Assembly (NCBI GenBank): GCA_015478725.1
Contig: JADMIG010000001.1
Span: forward strand, 474,748 to 538,747
Source of the DNA: Chloroflexota bacterium
GTDB lineage: Bacteria; Chloroflexota; Limnocylindria; Limnocylindrales; CSP1-4
Direction: 5' to 3'
DNA: 64,000 bases
In this document: one piece after another, positions 36,052 to 45,849 of the stretch
Position numbering within the stretch: the stretch's first letter is position 1
Layout of the letters: every line of letters begins with the position of its first letter
The notes under the pieces: generated by a model
What the model was told of the DNA's origin: nothing
Database searches by the model: none
Seen by the model: only the letters and a program-made list of their open reading frames with translations
Program-made: the position numbers and the translations under genes

Positions 36052-37830
36052 TCATCTGGCGAGGGTGAGGACGAACCGCGCGTGGAGGACGTCGCCGATC
36101 TGGATCGAGACGGCGGCCCCGCCGAGCGGATCGAGATACGGTTTGACGTCCCGCGTGTACGACGCCTGGCGATCCGCCGGGAGCGCCGCGGCGACCGCGT
36201 CGATCGCCGCGCGCAGATCAACGTACGAGCTTGTCACGTTCGCGGATCCGGCCGCGCTCATCGCGGTCTGATATCGCGGCTGATCGGCCAGGGAGGATCC
36301 GCTCGTCGTGTCGAGGATGGCAGGGACGAAGGCGTCGCCCCCGAGACCCACGATCACCAGACCGCCGTGGATCGCGTAGCTGAGACGCCCATGGACCCCC
36401 GCGGGAAGGGACGTCGGCAGACCCGTCGTCGGGAGAAGCGAGTCAAGGGCACCGAAGTCGATGGTCGTGATCGTCGTGCCGGCGTGATCCGTCGTGGTGA
36501 CCGTCGCGGCGCCGCCGGTCAGGGCGACGATGTTGCGGAGACTGGCGAGCTTCCCGGCCGCCACATCCGCCGACGCCGTGTCGGGCAGGCCGATGACGAG
36601 CCCACCTCCGGTACCAGACGCGTCGTGGGTGACGACGACCGCCGCATCACCGAGCCATGATGTGAACGATGCGAGCCCGCCGACCCGGTCGAGCACTCCG
36701 GTGATCGTCGCCACGCCCGCCGCGCACGCCGGGTCCGCCGCCAGGCCGGCCACCATCCGCTCGATCCCGGCGCCGATGTCGTGGACGTCCAGGACGGCCA
36801 CGGTCGATGCGGGAAGACGGGAGGCGAGGCTGCTCACCCGATCGGTCGGCGGCGGAAGCGCCGGGGCCCCGCCGCTGGTGCCCGCGGTCGATGCAGTCGC
36901 CGGTGCCGGCATCGCCGCGTCCGCGACGAGGTGACCGCCGGACGCGGTGACCGCGACGGCGGACCACGCCGGAATGTGACTCGCGGCAGCGCCGCCGCAC
37001 CGCGCCGCGACCGATCCGAGCCCACCGGCGAGCCGCCCGACCGCCACGAACCCGAAGGCCAGGTGGTCGCCCGGCAGTGCCGCGAGCGCGGCGATGAACG
37101 GCGTCGTCATCGCGAGCCCGCCCGCACCGTGGGCGTCGATGATCGCGTGGACCGTGCCGACGTCCCCGACGATGAGCATCGATCCGTCCACCCCGGCCGC
37201 CACCGCGTGATCTGCCGAACCGACGATCGTGAGGTCGACGCCGCCATAGGTCACCGTGGTCGGCGGCGTGCCGGTCGCACGGGCGATCGAGGCGATCCAG
37301 CTGGCCGCCTTCGCGCCGTCGGTGACGGTCGCGAGGAGGACTCCCCGACGGACGGCAGATGTTCCGCCGGTCCCGGAGGCGTCGCCGGCGCTCGGCGCCG
37401 CCGACGAGGCGACGGCGACCTCGCCACCGAACCAGGGCCCGATCTCCGTCGAGTAATCGTGGCCTCCGTTCGTCGCCGCGCGAATGATCCGGTCGTAGAG
37501 TTCGGCGAGCTTCGCATCGAGCGTCGACTGGTCGGCGAAGCCGGGGAACGCGGCGAGGAAGGAGCCGAGCTGCGAACGCTGGTCGCCCGGCAGGTCGAAG
37601 CGCGCCTCCGCGTAGATGACCGAATCGGCGGGTGCCCAGCGGGCGACGGTCGAGGGTCCGCTCGCCCCTCCGGCGACGATGAACGCGCCAGCCGCGGCGA
37701 CGGCGACGAGGGCCGCCACGACGAGGGCGACCGTCCAGCGGAGGCGCCGCTGCGGACCACCGACGACGACCACCGGCACGACCGTCGGCGACGGCGCCGC
37801 GCCGTCGGGCTGACCCACGATCTCGTCCAT
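36052..37830 (-). CDS. DUF3352-family membrane-anchored protein
   Basis: 592-aa protein with a cytoplasmic Pro-rich N-terminus, one membrane helix (about 33-55) and a large extracytoplasmic part rich in Ala, Gly, Thr and Val. The segment after the helix ([20 protein letters not shown]) and the repeated beta-rich pattern match DUF3352, whose function is not known. The ATG has GGGAGG 7 nt upstream. It interrupts the common ffh-rpsP pair, so it may ride in the secretion/ribosome operon without being part of it. Confidence 0.75.
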   Translation of the reverse strand: MDEIVGQPDGAAPSPTVVPVVVVGGPQRRLRWTVALVVAALVAVAAAGAFIVAGGASGPSTVARWAPADSVIYAEARFDLPGDQRSQLGSFLAAFPGFADQSTLDAKLAELYDRIIRAATNGGHDYSTEIGPWFGGEVAVASSAAPSAGDASGTGGTSAVRRGVLLATVTDGAKAASWIASIARATGTPPTTVTYGGVDLTIVGSADHAVAAGVDGSMLIVGDVGTVHAIIDAHGAGGLAMTTPFIAALAALPGDHLAFGFVAVGRLAGGLGSVAARCGGAAASHIPAWSAVAVTASGGHLVADAAMPAPATASTAGTSGGAPALPPPTDRVSSLASRLPASTVAVLDVHDIGAGIERMVAGLAADPACAAGVATITGVLDRVGGLASFTSWLGDAAVVVTHDASGTGGGLVIGLPDTASADVAAGKLASLRNIVALTGGAATVTTTDHAGTTITTIDFGALDSLLPTTGLPTSLPAGVHGRLSYAIHGGLVIVGLGGDAFVPAILDTTSGSSLADQPRYQTAMSAAGSANVTSSYVDLRAAIDAVAAALPADRQASYTRDVKPYLDPLGGAAVSIQIGDVLHARFVLTLAR

Positions 37831-37842
37831 CGTCGTGCCTCC

Positions 37843-39174
37843 CTACCGTCGCCCGAGCAGGCTCGCCGCCGCACCGCGGCGCGACAGGCCCGAGAGCTGC
37901 TTCATCATCTTCCGCATCTCATCGAACTGCTTGACGAGGCGGTTCACATCGGGCAGCTCCGTTCCCGACCCGGTCGCGATGCGCCGCCGGCGCGACGCAT
38001 TGAGCACCGCCGGATCGCGTCGTTCGCGCGGGGTCATGGAGCGGATGATCGCCTCGGTCCGGCGAAGGTCGCCACGGTCCACCGCCGCCTGCGCCTCCTT
38101 CGCCATCCCACCGAGACCGGGGATCATCGAGACGACCTGGCCGATGGGTCCCATCCGCTGAACCTGCTCCATCTGCTCGAGCATGTCCTCGAGCGTGAAT
38201 GTCGACGTGCTGAGCTTTTCCTGCAGCTTCGCCGCCTGCTTCTCGTCGATTGTCTCCTGCGCCCGCTCGACGAGGGTGAGGACGTCGCCCATGCCGAGGA
38301 TCCGTCCCGCGAGACGGTCCGGATGGAACGCTTCGAGCGCATCCGACTTCTCCCCTGTCCCGAGGAACTTGACCGGGATGCCCGTCACGGCGCCGATGCT
38401 GAGCGCGGCCCCGCCGCGCGCGTCGCCGTCGATCTTCGTGAGGACGAGTCCGGTGAGCGGGATCGCGGCGGCGAAGGCCTCGGCGACCGCTACCGCCTCC
38501 TGGCCGGTCATCGCGTCGACGACGAGGAGTGTCTCGACAGGATCGATCGCGGCCGCGACGTCCGCGATCTCGCGCATGAGCGCGTCGTCCACCGTGAGTC
38601 GCCCGGCCGTGTCGACGATGACGACGTCCCGCACGAGGCGACGGGACGCCGCGACGCCGCCCCGCGCGATGTCGATGACGGATGTGCCGGTCGGGGCGCG
38701 GTGGACGGGGACATCGAGCGCCCGACCGAGCGTCTCGAGCTGATCCGCCGCGGCCGGTCGATACGGGTCCGCCGCCACGAGGAGGGGCCGTCTGCCGAGG
38801 CGGATGACGTGGCGGGCGAGCTTCGCCGCGGTCGTCGTCTTGCCCGAGCCCTGCAGCCCTGCGACGAGGACGACGGCAGGGTTGCCCACGAGGTGGAACG
38901 TCCGATCCCCCGCCGAGAGCAGCGCCGTGAGCTCCTCGTTGACGATCGAGACGACCTGCTGACCGGCCGTGAGGGACTCGAGGATATCCGCTCCGATGGC
39001 CCGCTCGCGGACGCGCGCGACGAAGTCGCGGACCACCTTGAAGTTGACGTCGGCCTCGAGGAGGGCGAGACGGACCTCGCGCATCGCGACGTCGACATCC
39101 GCCTCCGTGACGCGGCCGCGGCCGGTGAGGCTCGCGAGCACGCCGCGCATGCGGTCGCTCAGGCTGTCGAACAT
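37843..39174 (-). CDS. ffh: Signal recognition particle protein Ffh
   Basis: SRP54 GTPase that binds signal sequences on the ribosome with 4.5S RNA and docks with FtsY. The 443-aa protein has the N bundle, the G domain with GLQGSGKTTT (106-115), DTAGRL and TKIDGDARGGAALS, and a methionine-containing M domain near the C-terminus. The ATG has GGAGGAG about 13 nt upstream. The gene has its own candidate promoter overlapping the ftsY stop. Confidence 0.98.
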   Translation of the reverse strand: MFDSLSDRMRGVLASLTGRGRVTEADVDVAMREVRLALLEADVNFKVVRDFVARVRERAIGADILESLTAGQQVVSIVNEELTALLSAGDRTFHLVGNPAVVLVAGLQGSGKTTTAAKLARHVIRLGRRPLLVAADPYRPAAADQLETLGRALDVPVHRAPTGTSVIDIARGGVAASRRLVRDVVIVDTAGRLTVDDALMREIADVAAAIDPVETLLVVDAMTGQEAVAVAEAFAAAIPLTGLVLTKIDGDARGGAALSIGAVTGIPVKFLGTGEKSDALEAFHPDRLAGRILGMGDVLTLVERAQETIDEKQAAKLQEKLSTSTFTLEDMLEQMEQVQRMGPIGQVVSMIPGLGGMAKEAQAAVDRGDLRRTEAIIRSMTPRERRDPAVLNASRRRRIATGSGTELPDVNRLVKQFDEMRKMMKQLSGLSRRGAAASLLGRR

Positions 39175-39260
39175 GCCGGGCTGGGATCTCCTCCGAGGGT
39201 TCCGGACGGCGCGCAGCCGACCGGGTGGTGCGCGGGTTCTGGCGACACCGGCGTCAGCGG

Positions 39261-39288
39261 AGTGTACTCCAACGTGACGGACCGTCAG
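39261..39288 (-). promoter_or_regulatory. ffh promoter (CTGACG-16-TACACT)
   Basis: -35 CTGACG (39283-39288) and -10 TACACT (39261-39266) are spaced by 16 nt, and the -35 overlaps the ftsY stop. The leader to ffh is about 80 nt. The same -35 with the same spacing occurs before the SepIVA-like gene. Confidence 0.6.
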
Positions 39289-40346
39289 TCGAAGAGGGCG
39301 GCGACGAACGCCGCGGGATCGAACGGGATGAGGTCGGCCACCCCTTCCCCGAGGCCGACGAAGCGGACCGGGACGCGGAGCGCGTCCTCGATGGCGAAGA
39401 CGATCCCGCCCTTCGCCGTGGAATCGAGCTTCGTGAGGACGATGCCGGTGAGACCGACCGCGGCATTGAATGCGGCCGCCTGGGCGAGGCCGTTCTGACC
39501 TGTCGTCGCGTCCAGGACGAAGAGCACCTCCGGCGCCGCGCCGGGCAGGCGGCGATCGATGACGCGACGGACCTTCGCCAGCTCGTCCATGAGGTACGAC
39601 CTGGTGTGGAGCCGCCCGGCGGTGTCCGCGATCACGAGATCGACGCCCCGCGCCACGGCGGCATCGAGGGCGTCGTAGACGACGGCTCCGGGATCCGCGC
39701 CCGGCGCATGCGCGATCATCGTCGCGCCGGCTCGCGCCGCCCAGGCGCCGAGCTGCTCCGTCGCCGCAGCGCGGAACGTGTCCGCTGCCGCCACGATGAC
39801 CGATCTGCCCTCGGCGCGATAGCGGGACGCGAGCTTGCCGATCGTCGTGGTCTTGCCCGTCCCGTTGACGCCGACCACGAGGATCACCGCCGGACCACCG
39901 TCCCGTGTCCGCTGCGGCTCCCAGGCAGGATCGCGGGCCAGGAGGAGCGCCGCGAGCTCGGCCCGCACCGCGGCCTGCCCGCCGGCAGGGTCGCGGCGCG
40001 CCCGCGCCCGTTCGACGATCCGCATCGCGAGCGCCGCCCCGACGTCGCCGGCGATGAGCGTCTCCTCGATGCCCTCCCAGGTCGACTCGTCCTCACCGCT
40101 CGCGAAGAGGCCTCGAAGTCGGGCGACGAAACCACCCCGGCTGCGAGCCACGCCATCCCGAAGGTCGGGACCCGGCTCCGGCCGTTCGGCGCTCGCGACC
40201 GGCTGGATCGTCGGGCCATCGGCGTGGTCGGCCGTGTCGGGAGGAGCGGCCGCTTCGACCGGATCCGCCCCCTCGCGAGTCGGATCCACGTCGGGACCCG
40301 TCGATCCCTCCCACGCCGGGTCAGACGGGCGTCGTCGCCAGAACAT
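39285..40346 (-). CDS. ftsY: Signal recognition particle receptor FtsY
   Basis: Membrane-associated GTPase receptor for Ffh. The 353-aa protein has an acidic, Pro/Ala-rich N-terminus (1-70), the N domain, and the G domain with GVNGTGKTTT (159-168), DTAGRLH and TKLDSTAKGG, ending RFVGLGEGVADLIPFD. It starts 6 nt after the smc stop. smc, ftsY and ffh are adjacent, although ylxM, found in Bacillus between ftsY and ffh, is missing. Confidence 0.98.
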   Translation of the reverse strand: MFWRRRPSDPAWEGSTGPDVDPTREGADPVEAAAPPDTADHADGPTIQPVASAERPEPGPDLRDGVARSRGGFVARLRGLFASGEDESTWEGIEETLIAGDVGAALAMRIVERARARRDPAGGQAAVRAELAALLLARDPAWEPQRTRDGGPAVILVVGVNGTGKTTTIGKLASRYRAEGRSVIVAAADTFRAAATEQLGAWAARAGATMIAHAPGADPGAVVYDALDAAVARGVDLVIADTAGRLHTRSYLMDELAKVRRVIDRRLPGAAPEVLFVLDATTGQNGLAQAAAFNAAVGLTGIVLTKLDSTAKGGIVFAIEDALRVPVRFVGLGEGVADLIPFDPAAFVAALFD

Positions 40347-40352
40347 CGAGGA

Positions 40353-43300
40353 TCAGCCCGGCCTCGCTGCCGCGCCGACGCGCTCGTCGACCGCGACAGG
40401 CCGCCCCTCGCTCCATCGTCCCTCGCCCGAGCGGGCGGCGATCGCGGTGGCCTCGTCGAGCCTGAGGCTGATCACGCGGCTCACCGAATCGTCTCCGACG
40501 GTCACGCCGTACAGCGCGTCGGCGGCCTCGATCGTGCCCCGGTTGTGGGTGATGACGATGAACTGGGTCCGATCGGCCAGCGAGCGCAGCGCATCCGCGA
40601 ACCGGCCGACGTTCGCCTCGTCGAGCGCGGCGTCGACCTCGTCGAGGACACAGAACGGCACCGGGCGGACCTCGAGCATCGCGAAGAGCAGGGCGACCGC
40701 GGTCAGGGCGCGCTCACCACCCGAGAGGATCGCGAGGGTGCCCGCCTTCTTGCCCGGCGGCCGGGCCACGATCTCGACACCGGTGGCCGACAGATCGTCC
40801 GGATCCGTGAGAGCCAGACGCGCGGAGCCGCCACCGAAGAGCTGCTGGAAGCGAGCGTCGAACGCACGCTCGAGCGCTTGAAACGTCGTCCGGAACTGGT
40901 CGGCCACCATCGTCGCGAGATCCGCGATGAGGCGCCGCGTGTCGTCGATGGCCGCCCGGAGGTCGCGCTCCTGGGTCTCGAGCGCCTCGAGTCGCGAGCG
41001 CACCTCGGCGAACTCCTCGACGGCCGAGGGATCCGCCGCGCCGAGGTCGTGGAACCGCCGTCGCAACTGGGCGAGCCGCGCGCCGGATGGGATGTCGGTC
41101 GGCGTCACCACCGTCGCCCATGCGGAGAGCACCGTGGCAAGCGCGGCCTCGATGTCGGGGTCGGCAGCGCTCCTCCGCTCGGCCGGTGGCACCGCCTCGA
41201 CGAGGGCCCGGAGTCCGACGTCACCGAGACTGCCAAGCTCGACGAGCAGACTCTCGCGGAGCGCTTCGAGTCCGAGTCGCGCCTCGAGCTCGGCGACCTC
41301 CGTCGCCCGCGAACGCTCATCCGCGGCCCGTGCTCGTTCGCGGGCCGCGACCACGGCCAGCTCAGCAGACTCGAGCCGCCGTCGATCCTCGGCAGCGGCG
41401 GCGCGCAGCCCGTCGAGCTCCGACGCGGCGCGCTGCTCGCGGTCGCGGGCCGCCGCGAGATGCGACCGCAACTCCCCGAGCGACTCGCGCAGCCGATGCT
41501 CCCGCTCGGCGAGTCCGTCCGCTTCCCGAGCACCTCGTGCGATGCGGTCCTCGTCGAGCTCGATCGCCGCCTCGGCTCGGGCACGACGTGCCTCGATCTC
41601 GCGACGCGTCGCGTCGCGTTCGTCGCGCTCGGCAGCGAGCCGGTCGCGACGCTCCCGGAGCTCGACGAGGCGCGCCTCCCACGTCGCGAGTGCGGCTGCG
41701 TTCGTCTCGATGCCGCCCTCCGCACCGTCACCCGGTGTTCGCGCCGTTTCCGCACCCGCGGCGACGAGTCCCGCGACGACCGATCGGGCACGCTCGTCCT
41801 CGGCCTCGAGGCGTTCGCGCTGAGCAGCGTGCCAGAGCGCCTCCCGGGTTGCGGCCTCGACCGAACGCGAGGCGGCACGCTCCTCGTCCTCGGCCCTCCG
41901 CCTCGCGATCGCGGCGGCGGACTCGGCCGCGCGGGCCGCCTCTACCGCCTGCTGCGCGGAGGTTGCCGCCGCCGCCGCCGCATCCATCTCCACGCGTCGG
42001 GCATCGCGCTCGCTGGTGACCGTCGCGAGCTCGGTCTCGAGCCGGGTCACGAGATCGCGCCGTTCGACGATCCCGTCCGGACGGCCGAGGACGACCGTGT
42101 GGGGATCCGCCATCGCCGTTCCGTCGCGCACGACGGCCATGCGCCCGGCCGGCAGGTGCGGCTGGATGTCCAGCAGTGCCGGAAGGTCGGGGACCCAGCA
42201 CACCGCGGCGACGATCCGGCTCGCGATCCCCTCCGGGTCGGAACGGATCGCATCGATCAGCGGCCCGCCACCGAGCGCTCGCGCCCGTCCCACGACGGCC
42301 GCCGCGTCCGGTTCGAGCGCTGCCGACCGGGGCTCGAGCCGCGATGTCGACGATTCGGGCGCCAGGACGCCACGCTCCGCGGAGAGCGGACCGATCGCGG
42401 TCCGTGGGACGACATACCCGCGGACCGCGCCGCCGAGGGCGAGCTCGACCGCCAGACGAAACGCGGGATCCACATCGAGGCCGGCGTCGATTCGGCGGCC
42501 ACCGAGCCGGCGGGCCGCGCGGGCGATCGGTCTTCGCTCGTCCTCGTCGAGGCGCGCCCGTTCGGCCGTGAGCCGCGCCTCGGTCGATGCGACGCGCGCA
42601 GCCGCCGCCGTCGCGCGTTCGCGGCCGGCCTCCGCGAGCCCGTCCGCCTGCTCGGCCGCCGCTCGCGCGCGCTCCCTGAGCGAGGTCGCGGCGGCTTCGT
42701 CTCCGATGGCGGCCGCGAGCGAGCGGCGCGCCGAATCGCTTTGTGCCTCCTCCGCGGCCTGCCGCGACCCCGCTACGCCGCCCGCGGATCGCACCTCCTG
42801 CAGCCGGCGGTCGGCGTCCGCGCCGCGCCGCCGCGCCGCCTCAAGCTCCGCTGCACGCGCCGCGTCCGCCCGGCGGATCGAGGCGAGCGCCTCGCCGCGT
42901 GCGCTGGTCGTCGACCGGAGCTCGGCGAGCTCGCGGAGCGCATCGGCGAGCTCGCGGTCCGCTTCGGACGCCCGGGCGTCCGCGTCCGCGTCGCGCGGTG
43001 GAACGGGGCCGGCGAGGAGACGGCGCTGGCCGTCGAGATCCGCCTGGGCTGCCGCTAGTTCGGTCTCCTGACGCTGCCGGTCACGATCCACCGCCTCGAG
43101 CCCGGCGAGCAGGTGTGCCTCCTCGAGCTCGTGCCTCGCGAGGGCCGCCCGGGCCGCGTCGTGATCGACTCGGCGGTCCACCTCGGCCGTCGTGCGCGAC
43201 GCGAGCCAGGCGCTCGCGGTCGCCGCCTCGGCATCGGCCGCGAGGAGCACGGAGCGAGCGGCCGCAGCGTCGTCGGTCGCCGCGGTGCGCTCGGCTGCCC

Positions 43301-44039
43301 GCGCCGTGGCATCGCGGTACGCCGCGTGCCAGCGGGCATGGGCGCCGAGGAGGATCGCGCCGACGAGGTCACGGCCGGCCGATTCCCGTGTCGACTGCTG
43401 CTCGGCCTGGGCGGCGAGGCGCCGGACTCGAGGGCGAAGTTCGCCGACGATATCGAGCACCCGCGCGAGGTTCGCGTCCGCCTCGGCGAGCTGCTCCTCG
43501 GCTCGCCGCCGGCGCCGCTCGTGGCGCCGGACCCCGGCCACCTCTTCGAACAGCGGGCGGCGTTCCTCGGGCCGCAGCGAGAGCGCCTGATCCACCATCC
43601 CCTGGCCGATGAAGAGGAACGCATTGTCGGCGAGGTGCGCCGCATCGAGGAGGTCGACGAGATCGCGGAGCCTGATCCGGTTCCGATTGAGGAGGTAGTC
43701 GTTCTCGCCGGAGCGGTAGAGGCGACGACCGAGCTCGAGGACCGAATACTCCACCGGCAGCAGTCCGTCCGCGTTGTCGATGATGAGGGTGACATCCGCC
43801 ATCCCGAGCGCCGCGCGTCGCTCCGATCCGGCGAAGACGACGTCCTCGCTCTTTCGTGTCCGGAGCGTCCGACCCTGCTCGCCGAGCGCCCAGCGCAACG
43901 CGTCCGCGAGGTTGCTCTTGCCGGAGCCGTTCGGCCCGACGATAGCGCTGATCCCGCCGCCGAACTCGAGGACCGTCCGTTCGGCGAACGACTTGAACCC
44001 ATGGAGCCGGAGGCCGAGGAGGCGCGGCGGGGCCGTCAC
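40353..44039 (-). CDS. smc: Chromosome segregation ATPase SMC
   Basis: SMC forms a ring with ScpAB and compacts and separates sister chromosomes. The 1228-aa protein has the N-terminal Walker A GPNGSGKS (35-42), a long first coiled coil, the hinge (about 500-640), a second coiled coil and the C-terminal LSGGERALTAVALLFA at about 1106 with LDEVDAALDEAN. The coiled coils are rich in Ala, Arg and Glu. The GTG start overlaps the rnc stop (GTGA). Confidence 0.98.
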   Translation of the reverse strand: MTAPPRLLGLRLHGFKSFAERTVLEFGGGISAIVGPNGSGKSNLADALRWALGEQGRTLRTRKSEDVVFAGSERRAALGMADVTLIIDNADGLLPVEYSVLELGRRLYRSGENDYLLNRNRIRLRDLVDLLDAAHLADNAFLFIGQGMVDQALSLRPEERRPLFEEVAGVRRHERRRRRAEEQLAEADANLARVLDIVGELRPRVRRLAAQAEQQSTRESAGRDLVGAILLGAHARWHAAYRDATARAAERTAATDDAAAARSVLLAADAEAATASAWLASRTTAEVDRRVDHDAARAALARHELEEAHLLAGLEAVDRDRQRQETELAAAQADLDGQRRLLAGPVPPRDADADARASEADRELADALRELAELRSTTSARGEALASIRRADAARAAELEAARRRGADADRRLQEVRSAGGVAGSRQAAEEAQSDSARRSLAAAIGDEAAATSLRERARAAAEQADGLAEAGRERATAAAARVASTEARLTAERARLDEDERRPIARAARRLGGRRIDAGLDVDPAFRLAVELALGGAVRGYVVPRTAIGPLSAERGVLAPESSTSRLEPRSAALEPDAAAVVGRARALGGGPLIDAIRSDPEGIASRIVAAVCWVPDLPALLDIQPHLPAGRMAVVRDGTAMADPHTVVLGRPDGIVERRDLVTRLETELATVTSERDARRVEMDAAAAAATSAQQAVEAARAAESAAAIARRRAEDEERAASRSVEAATREALWHAAQRERLEAEDERARSVVAGLVAAGAETARTPGDGAEGGIETNAAALATWEARLVELRERRDRLAAERDERDATRREIEARRARAEAAIELDEDRIARGAREADGLAEREHRLRESLGELRSHLAAARDREQRAASELDGLRAAAAEDRRRLESAELAVVAARERARAADERSRATEVAELEARLGLEALRESLLVELGSLGDVGLRALVEAVPPAERRSAADPDIEAALATVLSAWATVVTPTDIPSGARLAQLRRRFHDLGAADPSAVEEFAEVRSRLEALETQERDLRAAIDDTRRLIADLATMVADQFRTTFQALERAFDARFQQLFGGGSARLALTDPDDLSATGVEIVARPPGKKAGTLAILSGGERALTAVALLFAMLEVRPVPFCVLDEVDAALDEANVGRFADALRSLADRTQFIVITHNRGTIEAADALYGVTVGDDSVSRVISLRLDEATAIAARSGEGRWSEGRPVAVDERVGAAARPG

Positions 44040-44737
44040 GAGCGGACGTCGGATCGCAGCGCGTCGAGCGCCTCGGCGGCGGCCGCGGTCTCCGCCTCGC
44101 GACGGGACGGCCCGACGCCCGTCCCGAGGACGCGACCGCCGACGAGGACCTCGATCCTGAACGTCTTCGCGTGGTCCGGCCCGACGGCGTCGAGCACGCG
44201 ATACTGCGGCCGATCGCCGGCCGTCCGCTGGGTATGCTCCTGGAGCCGGCTCTTCGGACTCTTGAGGCTCGCCGACGGAGCATCGTCCGAGAGCTCGGGC
44301 TCCGCGAGCGCAACGAGCCAGCGCCGGGTCGCATCGAAGCCGCGATCGATGTACAGCGCTCCGCAGAGGGCCTCGAACGACGAGGCGAGAAGGGACGGGC
44401 GGCGCCGGCCGCCGCGGGTCGCCTCGCCCTCGCCGAGGAGGAGCGAGTCGCCGAGGTCGATCCGGCCCGCGAGCCGGGCGAGCCCCGTCGTCGAGACGAT
44501 CGCAGCGCGTCGGGCGGAGAGGACGCCCTCGTCGTCGACCGGGTGTCGAGTGTAGAGCTCCTGGCTGATCACGAGATTCACGACGGCGTCGCCGAGGAAC
44601 TCGAGACGCTCGTTGTGGTCGACCGCCGCCGAGGGATGCTCGTGGAGGTGGCTGCTATGAACGAGTGCCTGGTGCAGAAGCTCCAGGTCCGCGACGTCGA
44701 GCCCGAGATGGGAGGCGAGATCGCCCGCCCGGCGCAT
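44036..44737 (-). CDS. rnc: Ribonuclease III
   Basis: RNase III cleaves double-stranded RNA in rRNA processing and mRNA control. The 233-aa protein carries NERLEFLGDAV (42-52, with catalytic acidic residues) and a C-terminal double-stranded-RNA-binding domain starting KSPKSRLQEHTQ and ending in EAETAAAAEALDAL. The ATG lies 16 nt after the acpP stop. The acpP-rnc-smc-ftsY order matches Bacillus. Confidence 0.98.
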   Translation of the reverse strand: MRRAGDLASHLGLDVADLELLHQALVHSSHLHEHPSAAVDHNERLEFLGDAVVNLVISQELYTRHPVDDEGVLSARRAAIVSTTGLARLAGRIDLGDSLLLGEGEATRGGRRRPSLLASSFEALCGALYIDRGFDATRRWLVALAEPELSDDAPSASLKSPKSRLQEHTQRTAGDRPQYRVLDAVGPDHAKTFRIEVLVGGRVLGTGVGPSRREAETAAAAEALDALRSDVRS

Positions 44738-44753
44738 CGGGCTCGCCCGAGGA

Positions 44754-44993
44754 TCAGGCCGAGCGCTCGTCGATGTACTCGGCCGCGTCGCCGACGGTCC
44801 GGATCTTCTCGGCGTCCTCGTCGGAGATCTCGGTCCCGAACTCCTCCTCGAGGCTCATGATGAGCTCAACGAGGTCGAGCGAGTCGGCATTGAGGTCGTC
44901 AACGAACGAGGCTTCCGGCTTCACCTCGTCCTCGTCGACCCCGAGCTGCTCGACGACGATCTTCTTGAGGCGCTCGTACGTATCGCTGGCCAC
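44754..44993 (-). CDS. acpP: Acyl carrier protein
   Basis: Carrier of growing acyl chains in fatty-acid synthesis. The 79 residues are acidic and contain DSLDLVE, with Ser38 as the 4'-phosphopantetheine site. The GTG has GAGGAG about 8 nt upstream. fabD and fabG, which usually lie between plsX and acpP, are missing; nusB and an Asp23 gene stand there instead. The 77-nt spacer upstream shows no other gene. Confidence 0.97.
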   Translation of the reverse strand: MASDTYERLKKIVVEQLGVDEDEVKPEASFVDDLNADSLDLVELIMSLEEEFGTEISDEDAEKIRTVGDAAEYIDERSA

Positions 44994-45070
44994 TGATGCT
45001 CTCCTCGTGGGTGGGCTGTCGTCTCGTTCGGGTCGCGGGGTCGTGGTGCGGTCGTCGGCCCGGCTCGCGC

Positions 45071-45535
45071 TCAGCTGCGCGGCGCCGTCTCCCGCGAGAT
45101 CCGCCCGAGGACGCCGTTCACGAGACGGCGCATCGGGTCTCCACTGTAGATCCGTGCCAGCTCGACCCATTCGGCGATCGCCACCCGGGCCGGCGTCGCC
45201 GAGTGTAGCACCTCGCCGAGCGCGCAACGGAGCAGTGCGCGATCCATCCGGGCGAGGGACACGACGGGGTACTGCGGGGCGGCCGCCGCGATCGCCGCGT
45301 CGATCTCCTCGCGATGCTCGACCACGGCCGACACGATCCGGCGCGCGAGCTCCGCAGTCGCCGCATCGCCTTCGGCCTCGGCGAGGTGCCGCTCGAGGAC
45401 CGCCGACGGGGTGCGCTGGCCGAACTCGGCCTCGAAGATCGCCGCGAGGGCGAGCCGCCGGGCGGCTCGGGCGGCCCGACTCCGATCCGTCCGAGGGCCG
45501 GCCCCCGCCCGTTGACCGGGCCGTCCCTCCGGCAT
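45071..45535 (-). CDS. nusB: Transcription antitermination factor NusB
   Basis: NusB binds boxA RNA with S10 and prevents early termination of rRNA transcription. The 154-aa protein shows [16 protein letters not shown] near the N-terminus and [16 protein letters not shown] and [16 protein letters not shown] in the C-terminal bundle. A basic N-terminal stretch of about 25 residues precedes the fold. The ATG shares one base with the upstream Asp23 stop (TGATG). Confidence 0.94.
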   Translation of the reverse strand: MPEGRPGQRAGAGPRTDRSRAARAARRLALAAIFEAEFGQRTPSAVLERHLAEAEGDAATAELARRIVSAVVEHREEIDAAIAAAAPQYPVVSLARMDRALLRCALGEVLHSATPARVAIAEWVELARIYSGDPMRRLVNGVLGRISRETAPRS

Positions 45536-45849
45536 CAGCCGTCGACGCCGTCGACGACCACGTCGATCGTCCCGACCGTCAGATCGAGGAGGCGCTCGAG
45601 CGTGGCGGCGACCGCGGCCCGGACGGCGCGGGTGAGCGGCTCGAGCGGCTCGGACGCGCGAGCCACGATCGTCACCCGGACGGTGACGATCCCGTCCACC
45701 ATCGTCAGGCGCACGGCACGCCCGGCCACGGCTCGTCGCGCGACGGGTCCGCCATACGCGACGCGGATCACACCGGGTACCTCGAGGGCCGCCCGGCGGA
45801 CCATCTCGACGACGACGTCGCGCTCCACCGCCAGCCGAGGTGCGTTCAC
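45535..45849 (-). CDS. Asp23/Gls24-family envelope protein
   Basis: Short (104 aa) member of the Asp23/Gls24 family, which in Gram-positive bacteria associates with the membrane and affects envelope stress responses. It shows the [12 protein letters not shown] and VTVRVTIVA pattern and lacks a signal peptide. It is one of two family members in the window; the other precedes fakA. Asp23 genes beside nusB are common in Firmicutes. The GTG start overlaps the plsX stop (GTGA). Confidence 0.85.
   Translation of the reverse strand: MNAPRLAVERDVVVEMVRRAALEVPGVIRVAYGGPVARRAVAGRAVRLTMVDGIVTVRVTIVARASEPLEPLTRAVRAAVAATLERLLDLTVGTIDVVVDGVDG

Noticed and set aside
39225-43058. 1277-codon plus-strand frame
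   Set aside because: It mirrors ftsY and smc and has no recognisable domain; it is a shadow of high-GC coding sequence.
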